From Bacteroidales bacterium (GTDB lineage: Bacteria; Bacteroidota; Bacteroidia; Bacteroidales; UBA932): a stretch of 64,000 nucleotides of DNA. The stretch lies in contig JAGDBO010000019.1 in assembly GCA_017959005.1 (NCBI GenBank), forward strand, positions 1-64,000, read 5' to 3'. The first letter of the stretch is position 1; every line of letters begins with the position of its first letter. Made by a program: the position numbers and the translations under genes. The notes beneath the pieces were generated by a model. The model did no database searches. It saw only the letters and a list, made by a program, of their open reading frames with translations, and had not been told where the DNA came from. Of the stretch, positions 8,344 through 18,759 are shown one piece after another.

Positions 8344-9234
8344 TCATTTGTAGAGAACCGAATATCCGGCTCCCAGAAGTGCGGCGTCTGAAGAGATTCC
8401 GCTTGGAAGGAACTTTACGTTCTTCATAGAAATTGGCTGCCCCCACTTTAGAGCCTCCTCGTAAATCCTTGGTATAAGCTTCTTTGCTGGGCCGCTGAAT
8501 ACTCCTCCGCCAAAGACTATCATCTCCGGGTCAAAGAGACTTACAAGGTTTGCAGCCCCCTTTCCCCACATCTGAACGGCCTTATCAATTACCTTTACGG
8601 CTCTGGAATCATTTGATTCATAGAGAGAAAAGACCTCCGGAGAAGAGATCTCCCTGCCATAGAGTTTGGAAGCCTGGTAAGCAATTCCGTTACCGGAAGC
8701 GTATGTCTCAAAGCATCCGCAGGCATCCCAGTCTTTGTCATAATCACTCTCCAAAGCCATCCATCCTGTTGCGCCAACTATATCATTGGCTCCGTGGATA
8801 ATCCTTCCATCCAGTAGAATTCCGGCCCCTATTCCGCTGCCTACGGCAATGTAAATGGCGTTGTCACAATCTTTTGCAACACCCTTCCACTTCTCTCCCA
8901 GAATATAGCAGGTACGGTCACTCTCAATATGAACCAGTACATCTTTGCAAACTTTCTCAATGGTCTCCTTGAGAGGGAAATCCTCCCAACCGGGAATATT
9001 CGGGCACCAGACGGTATTCCTTTTGGAATAGACTATACCCGGTACGCACACTCCAATTCCCTTAATGTCAGATTGTTCAAAAAAAGAGAGTGCGGTGGCG
9101 GCAACAAGTTCACCAGCCTCTGCACCCTTACGTCCATCCAGATAGGATTGTTTTCTACAAAGGATATCGCCCTCCTCGTCAAAAAGAGCGGCGGCCACTT
9201 TGGTAGCACCAAGATCAATACCTATAACTGCCAT
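8344..9234 (-). CDS. ROK-family sugar kinase
   Basis: 296 residues. The N-terminus has the ROK ATP-binding start (GIDLGATKVAAALFD), followed by GVCVPGIV and GSGIGAGILLDGRI. The Cys-rich zinc motif is shortened (DACGCFETYASG) compared with the usual CxCGxxGCxE, so zinc coordination may differ. ROK kinases phosphorylate glucose, ManNAc, GlcNAc or allose. Being in one gene string with MurQ and a BadF-type kinase, GlcNAc, anhydro-sugar or glucose are the likely substrates. The start codon abuts the corA stop with no intergenic base. Confidence 0.87.
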   Translation of the reverse strand: MAVIGIDLGATKVAAALFDEEGDILCRKQSYLDGRKGAEAGELVAATALSFFEQSDIKGIGVCVPGIVYSKRNTVWCPNIPGWEDFPLKETIEKVCKDVLVHIESDRTCYILGEKWKGVAKDCDNAIYIAVGSGIGAGILLDGRIIHGANDIVGATGWMALESDYDKDWDACGCFETYASGNGIAYQASKLYGREISSPEVFSLYESNDSRAVKVIDKAVQMWGKGAANLVSLFDPEMIVFGGGVFSGPAKKLIPRIYEEALKWGQPISMKNVKFLPSGISSDAALLGAGYSVLYK

Positions 9235-10197
9235 TTATTTAGTCATTTTTCTCCTCCTGAACAGCAGAGAGGCTATCAGGACAGAAAGCAGCATCACAAA
9301 GATTATGAGCGAGAAGTCTCTCAGTCCGAACTCTTCGCCAAAGAGAGGAAGTCTAACGTTCATACCGTAAATACCTGAGATTAAGGTTGGCGGCATAAAG
9401 AGCAGAGAGACAAAAGTAAGGATTCTCATAATCTTGTTCTGCTCCAGGTTAATCAGACCAAGAACCGTATTCTGCAGATATTCAAGTCTTTCAAAGTTAA
9501 AGTTGGTGTGGTTGAGAAGTGATGCAATATCGTTTACAAGCACATCCAGACGAGGGCGTATATCGCTTGGGAACTTATCGCTTCTGGTAAGTGCCGTCAC
9601 AATACGCTGCTTGTCTACGATATTCTCTCTAACCATCATGGTATTTTCCTGCATCTGATTGATATCCAACAGGAAATCCTCATTTACCTTGGCTCCTACA
9701 TTAACGTTGCGGCCAAACTTTTCAATCTCCTTGGCCATAACCTCAATCATATCCGCATCCAAATCCACACGGTTCTCCATAATGGCCACAAAGATATGAT
9801 AACCTGTAGGATAGAGCTTGTAGGAGTAGCCCATCCTCTTCTGGAACTCGGTAATAGTTCTAAGAGGAGCCTGGCGTGTTGTTACCAGCACTCCTTCAGA
9901 TATTACAAAAGAGACGCTCTCCTCGGAGTAACTGTCAGGTCCCGGGGAGATAAAGTCCGTATTTGCAAAGATTGCGTTGTCTGTTTCTGAATAGCGAGAA
10001 GAACTCTCAATCTCCTCCGCCTGTGCGCGGCTCTGGAGGGTTGTTTCCAGGAATTCCTCAACTGCTTGTGTCTCAACTCTTTCAGGTTCATACAAATCTA
10101 TCCACAGGACATCATCAAATCCAAGTTTCTCTATCAGTACATTTACATCTGATGTAGTCAGAATCTGCCCTTTAGATTTGTAAAATACCTGAATCAT
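9235..10197 (-). CDS. corA: CorA-type divalent metal ion channel
   Basis: 320 residues: an alpha/beta cytoplasmic domain, a long helical stalk (about 170-265), and two C-terminal membrane helices with the selectivity motif GMN in SGIYGMNV at the end of the first. The basic tail RRRKMTK follows TM2. It imports Mg2+ (or Co2+/Ni2+) across the inner membrane. Being inside an amino-sugar gene string is odd; it may simply be carried by the transcript, and a separate -7 element lies just upstream. Confidence 0.9.
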   Translation of the reverse strand: MIQVFYKSKGQILTTSDVNVLIEKLGFDDVLWIDLYEPERVETQAVEEFLETTLQSRAQAEEIESSSRYSETDNAIFANTDFISPGPDSYSEESVSFVISEGVLVTTRQAPLRTITEFQKRMGYSYKLYPTGYHIFVAIMENRVDLDADMIEVMAKEIEKFGRNVNVGAKVNEDFLLDINQMQENTMMVRENIVDKQRIVTALTRSDKFPSDIRPRLDVLVNDIASLLNHTNFNFERLEYLQNTVLGLINLEQNKIMRILTFVSLLFMPPTLISGIYGMNVRLPLFGEEFGLRDFSLIIFVMLLSVLIASLLFRRRKMTK

Positions 10198-10257
10198 ACT
10201 CCGGCCTCCTTCTTTGTTAATGAGTTAGACATCACAGACTTCATTTTTTAAACCGTG

Positions 10258-10265
10258 CAAATTTA
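10258..10265 (-). promoter_or_regulatory. Bacteroidota -7 promoter element before corA
   Basis: On the minus strand this reads TAAATTTG, matching TAnnTTTG, about 60 bp ahead of the corA ATG and overlapping the end of the symporter gene. No clear -33 TTTG is seen. It may give corA and the genes behind it an internal promoter. Confidence 0.45.
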
Positions 10266-11738
10266 AGAATTTTTCTTTGAGAAAAGCATCATTCCCAGGA
10301 ATGTAAGTGCTGCAATTACCAAAATCAGGGCAAATCCGAAGTTATAACCCCAGCCGAATACTGAATTCTGGATGCAGTAGCATATTACCGGAACAATGAC
10401 GCAGATGAACGGAACGGCCTTGTCACAGGTATTCCACTTGGTAAGGATTCCGTACATAAATACTCCAAGCAGCGGGCCGTAAGTATATGAAGCAATGGCG
10501 TATACCATATTGATTACGGAATCGCTCTTGAGGGCGTTGAAGGCAACCATAAGGATTACAAAGAGGATTGCCATTATAACGTTAACGGTCTGTCTTACCT
10601 TTTTCTTCTTCTGTTCATCCCACTCCCTCTTCTCCATTCCAATCAAATCTATGCTGGCGGAGGTTGTAAGTGAGGTGATTGCGTTTGCGCAGGATGGATA
10701 TGCGGCAGAGATAAGTCCCACAAAGAATACCACTCCTACAACAGGTCTCAGGCTGAATGCAACCGTAGGGAAGATCTTGTCCGCCTCAACACTGCCTGTA
10801 GCACCGGTTACAGAGGCAAGAAGATCCGGATGGTTAATCATAAAGATAGCCAGAACTGCACCTATCGTGAGGAAGAGGAGGTTTACAGGAATCATCATGG
10901 CAACTGAGGTCATCATGTTCTTCTGGCTCTCCTTCAAGTTCTTACAGCTGAGGCTCTTCTGAATCATAGACTGGTCAAGACCGGTCATTGCAATAGGTAC
11001 AACCAAACCGCTGATGAATCTCTTAAGCCAGTTGGTTCCGTGAGACCAGTCGGTATCAAATATATCTGAGTGGGAATCTGCGTGTACGTTAGAGAGCATC
11101 TCAGAGAATCCCCAGCCCAACTCCTTGCAAATGAATAAGAGTGAGAGCACTACGGCCACAATCATAAAGGTTGTCTGGAAAGTGTCTGTCCAGATAATGG
11201 TCTTAACTCCGCCCTTAAGGGTGTAGAGAATTGCAATCAAAACAAAGATTGCTGAGGCCAGCCAGAACGGCATCATTGGTGAACCGTCCGGACGGATAAG
11301 CACAAAGTTGTAGATAACAAAGACAACCAAAAATGTTCTTACAGTTGCTCCTAACAGTCTGGAAATGATAAAGAAAGAGGCTCCGGTCTTGTAACTGCAA
11401 ACGCCGAATCTCTTCTCCAGATATGCATAAATGGAGGTCAGATTCATTCTGTAGTAAAGCGGCAGAAGGACCCCCGCTATAACAGCATATCCGCCTATCA
11501 TTCCAATAAGCATTGGCAGATACCAGAATCTCTCGTTGTAAACGTTACCCGGAACGCTCATAAATGAAACGCCGCTCAGGGATGCGCCTATCATTCCGTA
11601 AGCAACTATAAACCAGTTGGATTTACGGTTACCGGTAAAATAGGAACTGTTGTCTGCCTTCTTGCTGGTAACGTGTGCAATAACAAAGAGTATTGCGGTA
11701 TAAACCAGGAATGTAATTAGGAGAATTGTAGAATTCAT
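10263..11738 (-). CDS. Sodium:solute symporter family transporter
   Basis: 491 residues with about 13 membrane segments. The N-terminal region SSYFTGNRKSNWFIVAYGMIGASLSG is typical of SSS proteins, as is the stretch AFSLRPVVGVVFFVGLISAAYPSCANAITSLTTSASID. I chose the ATG at 11738; a TTG nine bases upstream is in frame but would overlap the recR stop. It is a Na+-driven importer of a sugar, amino acid or similar solute. Its position between recR/murQ and the kinases suggests MurNAc or anhydro-MurNAc uptake, comparable in role to the MurNAc permease next to murK and murQ in Tannerella forsythia; whether the families match was not checked. Confidence 0.85.
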   Translation of the reverse strand: MNSTILLITFLVYTAILFVIAHVTSKKADNSSYFTGNRKSNWFIVAYGMIGASLSGVSFMSVPGNVYNERFWYLPMLIGMIGGYAVIAGVLLPLYYRMNLTSIYAYLEKRFGVCSYKTGASFFIISRLLGATVRTFLVVFVIYNFVLIRPDGSPMMPFWLASAIFVLIAILYTLKGGVKTIIWTDTFQTTFMIVAVVLSLLFICKELGWGFSEMLSNVHADSHSDIFDTDWSHGTNWLKRFISGLVVPIAMTGLDQSMIQKSLSCKNLKESQKNMMTSVAMMIPVNLLFLTIGAVLAIFMINHPDLLASVTGATGSVEADKIFPTVAFSLRPVVGVVFFVGLISAAYPSCANAITSLTTSASIDLIGMEKREWDEQKKKKVRQTVNVIMAILFVILMVAFNALKSDSVINMVYAIASYTYGPLLGVFMYGILTKWNTCDKAVPFICVIVPVICYCIQNSVFGWGYNFGFALILVIAALTFLGMMLFSKKNS

Positions 11739-11743
11739 ACTTC

Positions 11744-12349
11744 TCAAATTTTAAATGGTTGTCTGTTCTCAATTGATTTTGCAAGGGTAAGCTCATCCGT
11801 GTACTCAAGGTCATCTCCAAATGCTACTCCGCGAGCAATGGATGAGATTACTATCTCATATTTTTTCAGTCTGTTATAAATGAAGTAGGAGGTTGTCTCC
11901 CCCTCCATACTTGTACTCAGGGCCAGTATCACCTCTTTTATCTCCCCCTTTTTTATTCTCTCCTCCAGCTCCGCGATGGGTAAATCTGAAGGGCCCACAC
12001 CGTCTATGGGAGAGATTATCCCGTCCAGCACGTGGTATAAACCGTTGTACCTCTGAGTGTTCTCAATGCTCAGCACATCTCTTACGCTCTCCACCACACA
12101 GACCACACTCCGGTTTCTGGAGGGGCTGGAGCAGATTGGACACAACTCGCTGTCAGATACCATATTGCAGATCTTACAGCGCTTTACGTCACTCCTTAAA
12201 GAGATGAGGCTCTGAGCAAAAAGTTCAACATTCTCCTTTGGTTGTTTAAGGATAAAGAGCGCCATTCTCAAGGCACTCTTTTTTCCTATTCCGGGCAGTT
12301 TTGAAAAATGCTCAACCGCCCTGTCTAACAACTTAGAGGAGGTATTCAT
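11744..12349 (-). CDS. recR: Recombination mediator RecR
   Basis: 201 residues, standard RecR length. It has the helix-hairpin-helix start (HFSKLPGIGKKSALRMALF), the zinc finger CKICNMVSDSELCPIC, and the TOPRIM region (VCVVESVRDVLSIE ... HVLDGIISPIDGVGP). It works with RecF and RecO in loading RecA at gaps. It begins 2 bp after murQ ends and is almost contiguous with the symporter, so a DNA-repair gene is embedded in a catabolic gene string, a combination worth noting but functionally unexplained. Confidence 0.95.
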   Translation of the reverse strand: MNTSSKLLDRAVEHFSKLPGIGKKSALRMALFILKQPKENVELFAQSLISLRSDVKRCKICNMVSDSELCPICSSPSRNRSVVCVVESVRDVLSIENTQRYNGLYHVLDGIISPIDGVGPSDLPIAELEERIKKGEIKEVILALSTSMEGETTSYFIYNRLKKYEIVISSIARGVAFGDDLEYTDELTLAKSIENRQPFKI

Positions 12350-12351
12350 CT

Positions 12352-13173
12352 CTATTTACCTGCCTTATAAGCATCTACACCGTTTCTTACGGAACCGTAC
12401 TTGAGCAGATACTCTTTAGCCTTCTCGTAATCCGTAATACCGGTCTCATCCATAATCATACGGGTTCCTCTGTCCACCAACTTCTTGTTGGAGAGCTGCA
12501 TATCCACCATCTTGTTGCCCTTTACGTGGCCAAGTTTAATCATTGCGGAGGTAGATATCATATTGAGGATAAGTTTCTGAGCGGTACCGGATTTCATTCT
12601 GGTAGAGCCGGTTACAAACTCAGGACCTACAACGGCTACTATCGGGATATCTACAACCTCGGCCACCTTTGCACCAGGGTTGCAGGTAATGCAGGCGGTA
12701 AGGAGTCCCTTCTCTCTTGCCTTTGCGCAAGCGCCTACTACGTAAGGAGTTGAACCGCTGGCAGCAATTCCGACAACAGAGTCGTAACCGCCAATGTTGA
12801 ACTTCTCAAGATCCTTCCAACCCATCTCGTAATCATCCTCTGCATTCTCCACAGCCTTGCGGATTGCGGTGTCACCGCCGGCAATAAGACCAATTACCAG
12901 ATCGTAAGGAGCTCCGTATGTAGGAGGTATCTCGCTGGCATCCAGGATTCCCAACCTTCCGCTGGTTCCGGCACCCAGATAGAAGAGGCGTCCGCCCTTC
13001 TTCATTCTCTCCACCAAACCGTCTACAAACTTGGTTATCTGAGGAATACACTTTCCAACTGCAATTGGAACGCTCTGATCCTCATTGTTCATTCCCTTAA
13101 GAAGCTCCTCCGTTGTCATCTTATCCAGATGAGCGTAGTTGGAGGACTGCTCTGTTACTCTATTCAAACTCAT
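12352..13173 (-). CDS. murQ: N-acetylmuramic acid 6-phosphate etherase
   Basis: 273 residues. The SIS fold motifs of MurQ are all present: GRLFYLGAGTSGRLGILDASE including the catalytic Glu, IAGGDTAIRKAVENAEDD, GIAASGSTPYVVGA, and GPEFVTGSTRMKSGTAQK. It removes D-lactate from MurNAc-6-phosphate to give GlcNAc-6-phosphate, the central step in cell-wall sugar recycling. It is slightly shorter than E. coli MurQ at the C-terminus. It follows the BadF-type kinase by 9 bp, forming a kinase-etherase pair, and gives the best functional anchor for the whole gene string. Confidence 0.95.
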   Translation of the reverse strand: MSLNRVTEQSSNYAHLDKMTTEELLKGMNNEDQSVPIAVGKCIPQITKFVDGLVERMKKGGRLFYLGAGTSGRLGILDASEIPPTYGAPYDLVIGLIAGGDTAIRKAVENAEDDYEMGWKDLEKFNIGGYDSVVGIAASGSTPYVVGACAKAREKGLLTACITCNPGAKVAEVVDIPIVAVVGPEFVTGSTRMKSGTAQKLILNMISTSAMIKLGHVKGNKMVDMQLSNKKLVDRGTRMIMDETGITDYEKAKEYLLKYGSVRNGVDAYKAGK

Positions 13174-13182
13174 TGTCTTAAG

Positions 13183-14031
13183 TTATTTAGCCAGATATTT
13201 CTCTTTGTGATACTCAATAAGTCCGTCAATAGGTGAACGGAGAACCTTTCCAACCTTCACACCGCACTCAACAGCAACCTCTTCCAGCTCTCTTCTGAAG
13301 ATATAACCTATTGAACCAACAACGTTCATTGGGTACTCCTTGTAGTTGTAACCGTAAACGTTTCTGGTTATGAAATCTTTGAATCCGCTCATAAGAAGGC
13401 CCTGCATGTACTCTGTATCTCTGTACTGCTCAATGAAATATGAGAATGAAGCCAGGAATCTGTTAGGAGCAGGCTGCTTGTAAACCTTATCCACACTCTT
13501 CAGATAGTCCAAATCGTATTTCTCAATGAAAGCCTTCTCTATATCCTTAGGAAGCAGACCTTTAATGAAATCTGAGATTAGACGCTTTCCAAAGTATCCG
13601 CCGCTGGCCTCATCTCCAAGTATAAAACCGCCTGCGTTTACGTGCTCGGCCATCTTCTCACCGTCAAAGAAGCAGGAGTTAGCACCTGTTCCAATTATAC
13701 AAGCTATACCCTTTCCGTCTCCGCAAAGAGCTCTGGCAGCCGCCAGCATATCTGATGCTGCAAAGCATTTTACGCCCGGGAATACCTCGTTGAAAGCACT
13801 TTCAAGGTCACTCCCCACAGAATCTGACACCACGCCTGCACCGTAGAAATAAACCTCTGAAACATTGCTTCCTATTATGGAAGAGAGACTTACCTGAAGT
13901 ATATTAACTATTTTCTCCTTTGTGATAAATACCGGATTGATGCCGGCAGTCTTTACTGATACGGTTGTTCCGTCCTCTTTGATTGCAACCCAATCCACTT
14001 TAGTTGAGCCGCTGTCTGCTACTAAAATCAT
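13183..14031 (-). CDS. BadF/BadG-type ATPase, probable MurNAc/GlcNAc kinase
   Basis: 282 residues of the ASKHA fold: ADSGSTKVDWVAIKEDG (phosphate 1), ACIIGTGANSCFFDGE (phosphate 2) and GFILGDEASGGYFGKRL. This is the BadF/BadG family branch that includes GlcNAc kinase and the MurNAc/GlcNAc kinase MurK of Clostridium. Being the first gene of the string and directly ahead of murQ, it most likely makes MurNAc-6-phosphate, the MurQ substrate. Substrate choice between MurNAc and GlcNAc cannot be settled by reading. A -7 element lies 35 bp upstream. Confidence 0.85.
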   Translation of the reverse strand: MILVADSGSTKVDWVAIKEDGTTVSVKTAGINPVFITKEKIVNILQVSLSSIIGSNVSEVYFYGAGVVSDSVGSDLESAFNEVFPGVKCFAASDMLAAARALCGDGKGIACIIGTGANSCFFDGEKMAEHVNAGGFILGDEASGGYFGKRLISDFIKGLLPKDIEKAFIEKYDLDYLKSVDKVYKQPAPNRFLASFSYFIEQYRDTEYMQGLLMSGFKDFITRNVYGYNYKEYPMNVVGSIGYIFRRELEEVAVECGVKVGKVLRSPIDGLIEYHKEKYLAK

Positions 14032-14065
14032 ATTTGTATGTTTAGATTATTACTATCAAATCGCG

Positions 14066-14073
14066 CAAATATA
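14066..14073 (-). promoter_or_regulatory. Bacteroidota -7 promoter element for the murQ gene string
   Basis: Reads TATATTTG on the minus strand, a full match to TAnnTTTG, about 35 bp upstream of the kinase ATG at 14031. This separates the eleven-gene string from the riboswitch-controlled pair upstream. No good -33 element is evident. Confidence 0.55.
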
Positions 14074-14685
14074 CTAATTATTTAGATATACTCCCCTTCT
14101 TTTCCAATGCCAAAAGCCGTAGATTGCAGAGATGGAGTAAAAGGTATAGAGCAGTGCCATCCAGTACATCTCCTGGCTAAAGCACATCAGGGTGGAGAGA
14201 ATGTCCGCCACAATCCACACCAGCCACTGCTGCAGATAGGTCTTTACCAGCCATATTGTTGCTATTATGCTCAGAACAAAGACCATAGCATCCAAAACGG
14301 AAGACTCGTCCCCTATCTCTTTAAGAAGGAACATCAGCCCAACGGAGAGCACCACAAAGGCAACTAAACTTATAATCACCGCCTTAAGACTTAGAGGTCT
14401 CAGGTGAATCTTATCCTTCTCTGAACCCTCATCCTTTAACCGTCTGGCATCTCTCATCCAGGCAAAGATGCCCCACACCGCTGTTCCTACATAGTAGATA
14501 TTCAGGCACATGGAGGCATAGAGAGACTCCCTGTAAAATACAACCGCACAGACTGAAGAGGCCACAATGCAGATTATCCACATCATATTCTTCTGCCTCA
14601 CCTCGTATATCAGAAACAACACGCCTGTGATAAAGGAGAAGATCTCCAACCAGTTTGCCTGCAGATATTGAATTACGTTTTCCAT
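14074..14685 (-). CDS. pnuT: PnuC-family vitamin transporter, probable thiamine carrier PnuT
   Basis: 203 residues with about seven membrane helices and the PnuC pattern (NWLEIFSFITGVLFLIYEV, NIYYVGTAVWGIFAW, YTFYSISAIYGFWHWKRR). PnuC proteins carry nicotinamide riboside by facilitated diffusion; the PnuT subgroup carries thiamine. The choice of PnuT rests on context: the start overlaps the stop of the TonB receptor by one base (TAATG), and the pair sits behind a TPP riboswitch. The thiamine pyrophosphokinase often third in such operons is not next here. Confidence 0.85.
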   Translation of the reverse strand: MENVIQYLQANWLEIFSFITGVLFLIYEVRQKNMMWIICIVASSVCAVVFYRESLYASMCLNIYYVGTAVWGIFAWMRDARRLKDEGSEKDKIHLRPLSLKAVIISLVAFVVLSVGLMFLLKEIGDESSVLDAMVFVLSIIATIWLVKTYLQQWLVWIVADILSTLMCFSQEMYWMALLYTFYSISAIYGFWHWKRRGVYLNN

Positions 14686-16943
14686 TAGAATGTCAGCTGA
14701 ATTTTAGCAATATAGTTGGTAGTGGCCTGTGAATAGACCCCCTTCTCCACATAATCCGTAGAGCCGTCATCAAACACAGCCCTGTAAATCCAACCGTATG
14801 AGTAGTATTTCTTATTCAATAAGTTATCTACGCAAAATGAAATGCGCAGTCTATTCCTCTTGCTTAGTTTAAACTCCTGTGAAGCGGAAAGGCTCATAGT
14901 GAAATATGCAGGCACCTTAGCCACCTCCATTGAGGAGTTATCCATATACTGTTTGCCCACACCCTTGCCTGTAAGAGCAAAGTTAAATCCTGTGAACGGG
15001 TTAACGCTCACTCCACCCATTGCTATTAACTGAGGAGAGTAAATCAGGTTGGAACTCTTAAGGAATACCTGTTTCTGGGCAACCTGATTCCAGTCCGTTG
15101 AGTTGTCATAAGCATCCACATAGAGAGTGTAGTTCTTCAGTTTATTCTTTGAAAGGGTCATATTTCCAAAGAAGGTAATTACGTTAACCGGTGAATATGA
15201 AGCGGATAGTTCGACTCCCCTTCTGTAGCTCTTAGGAATATTCTCCTGAATCACATAGCCCGTCTCCGTAAGACGCCCGGTAGCAACCAGTTGGTTCTTG
15301 TACTCCATTGCATAAAGGTTGATTCCCAATGTAAGCCTCTCTCTTTCCAACTGATAACCAAGCTCGTAATCCATTACCCTCTCCTTTTTCAGCTGATCTG
15401 TCTTGCCTGCCTTTATAGACTCTTTAATATCACTTCTGCTAGGCTCCCTGTGACCAACTGAGAGAGAGGCAAATAATCTGTCATATGGAGAGAGTCTGAA
15501 GTTGATTCCCATCTTAGGAGAGAAGAACCTATAATCATTCTCACTAACCAGTGAGACAAAGTCCTTGTCTATTCCGCTCATTTTCAGATTTATGTTCCTG
15601 TACTGAAAATCCAGGAATGCTGTAACTCCATTGGCAACGGAATACTCCGCCTTGGTAAAGACGCTTATTTCCCTCTTCTTTCCGTTATTGCCGTACCAGC
15701 TGTAATTATTAGGAATGTTCTGATTCCACTTGCTCCATAGCATGTTACCGTCATGGTCTCCGTCATAGAAGGAGAAGTTTGCACCTGCTATAACATTCAG
15801 ATTATTACCGTTGTAGCGCATATCCAAAGCTCCGGCATAGTATGCGTTATCCATTCCCTGGCGGATGATAACGTCTGTTTTCTTGTAAGTTACACCGTCT
15901 ACCACCTGGTTCTCCAATCCGTATTTTGAGAACTTTACATTGTATTTGTAGTTCTCATAGTAACCGTCTCCCTTTGTAAAGTGGGCCGTTGCATTGAGAG
16001 TCAATGCAGGAGTAAACTGATGAATATAGTGCAGCTGGAGATGGTGCTGAGTGTAGTTATCCGTCTCATTGTCATAGTAATGCACATTCCCCTGCTCATC
16101 ATAGTACTCCCCTGCAACATTGTATTTTCTATTTTCCGGATAAATATCTATTGGGCATCCCTCCCAGGTAATGCCGGTATGCTGATCTCCGAATATATAT
16201 ATGAACCTAAGGCTGTTGGAGGAGTTTCTCCAGGAGGCTGAAAAGAAGAGCGAGTTCAACCTTGCCTTTGCGTTTCTGATGTAACCTCTTGTATTTGCGT
16301 GATTGTAAGCCAGATCAAAGGAGAACCAGTTCCCCCTCTTTCCGCCCAGCAATCCGGTTCCCAATGCAACGCTCTCCATAAAGGTCTTGTAGGAACCGAA
16401 TGAGAAATCTGCTACTCCGTAAGGCTCGGATGAAGGAGTTTTAGTCTGCATGTTGAGGGTTGCTCCAAAAGCTCCCGGTCCGTTGGTAGATGTGCCCACA
16501 CCTCTCTGAAGCTGAATGGATTGCAAAAAGTTCATTACAGAGGGCAGATTCACCCAGAATACCTCCTGGCTCTCTCCGTCATTGATTGCAATACCGTTTA
16601 AAGTCACATTGGTTCTGGAGGCGTCTCCTCCTCTTACTGAGAACTTGGTGTATCCCAGTCCAAGACCTCCCTCCGTGGTTGCCACAACAGAGGGCTGCAT
16701 TCCAATAAGCATTGGAAGTGAGTGAGATGGAGCGTTACTCTCAATCTCCTTTCTTCCAACAGTGGTAAATGCTATAGGTGTATTGTCATTGGCTCTTGTA
16801 GATGCTACAATAATGCTGTCCAACTTTCTTTCACTAAGAGTATCTGCCTTAAATCCCCTACCTTTTCCGCTTTGGGCAGCCAAAGGGAGTGAACTCACAG
16901 AAATCAAAAACAGACAGAGCGGATAAAAAAATAACTTCCTCAT
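14685..16943 (-). CDS. TonB-dependent outer-membrane receptor, probable thiamine receptor
   Basis: 752 residues from the ATG at 16943, chosen because it begins the signal peptide (MRKLFFYPLCLFLISVSSLPLAAQ). The same frame stays open upstream, but that part is the riboswitch. After the signal comes a plug domain (NAPSHSLPMLIGMQPSVVATTEGGLGLGYTKFSVRGG, LQRGVGTSTNG) and a long beta-barrel ending in aromatic IAKIQLTF, as expected for BamA-dependent insertion. There is no carboxypeptidase-like N-terminal domain and no SusD partner, which fits small-molecule (vitamin) rather than glycan uptake. TPP-riboswitch control indicates thiamine or a thiamine precursor as ligand. Confidence 0.9.
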   Translation of the reverse strand: MRKLFFYPLCLFLISVSSLPLAAQSGKGRGFKADTLSERKLDSIIVASTRANDNTPIAFTTVGRKEIESNAPSHSLPMLIGMQPSVVATTEGGLGLGYTKFSVRGGDASRTNVTLNGIAINDGESQEVFWVNLPSVMNFLQSIQLQRGVGTSTNGPGAFGATLNMQTKTPSSEPYGVADFSFGSYKTFMESVALGTGLLGGKRGNWFSFDLAYNHANTRGYIRNAKARLNSLFFSASWRNSSNSLRFIYIFGDQHTGITWEGCPIDIYPENRKYNVAGEYYDEQGNVHYYDNETDNYTQHHLQLHYIHQFTPALTLNATAHFTKGDGYYENYKYNVKFSKYGLENQVVDGVTYKKTDVIIRQGMDNAYYAGALDMRYNGNNLNVIAGANFSFYDGDHDGNMLWSKWNQNIPNNYSWYGNNGKKREISVFTKAEYSVANGVTAFLDFQYRNINLKMSGIDKDFVSLVSENDYRFFSPKMGINFRLSPYDRLFASLSVGHREPSRSDIKESIKAGKTDQLKKERVMDYELGYQLERERLTLGINLYAMEYKNQLVATGRLTETGYVIQENIPKSYRRGVELSASYSPVNVITFFGNMTLSKNKLKNYTLYVDAYDNSTDWNQVAQKQVFLKSSNLIYSPQLIAMGGVSVNPFTGFNFALTGKGVGKQYMDNSSMEVAKVPAYFTMSLSASQEFKLSKRNRLRISFCVDNLLNKKYYSYGWIYRAVFDDGSTDYVEKGVYSQATTNYIAKIQLTF

Positions 16944-16981
16944 TTCTAATAACATTAAACTGCCTAGAAGTGTAGAAGTTA

Positions 16982-17057
16982 TAGCTGTTCCCTCCGACGG
17001 TCCTAACCGTATCAGGTTTAAAGGGTATAATCTCAGCCTTCCGGCACCCCTAAGCGG
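16982..17057 (-). promoter_or_regulatory. TPP (thiamine pyrophosphate) riboswitch
   Basis: The minus strand contains the conserved THI-element pieces in order: TTAGGGGTGCC, GGCTGAGA, then ACCCTTTAAACCTGAT, and CCGTCGGAGGGAA. It ends about 39 nt before the TonB receptor ATG at 16943. No T-rich intrinsic terminator is visible between aptamer and ATG, so control may act on translation start. It links the receptor and PnuT genes to thiamine status. Confidence 0.93.
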
Positions 17058-17060
17058 GCG

Positions 17061-17068
17061 CAAAGATA
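17061..17068 (-). promoter_or_regulatory. Bacteroidota -7 promoter element for the thiamine operon
   Basis: TATCTTTG on the minus strand matches TAnnTTTG and lies directly 5' of the riboswitch, so transcription would begin at about the first aptamer bases. Confidence 0.6.
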
Positions 17069-17075
17069 AACTAAT

Positions 17076-18755
<1,680 letters not shown>

Positions 18756-18759
18756 TCAG

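Noticed and set aside
16944..17063. N-terminal extension of the TonB receptor (40 extra residues)
   Set aside because: The bases are the TPP riboswitch and leader; the signal peptide begins at the ATG at 16943.
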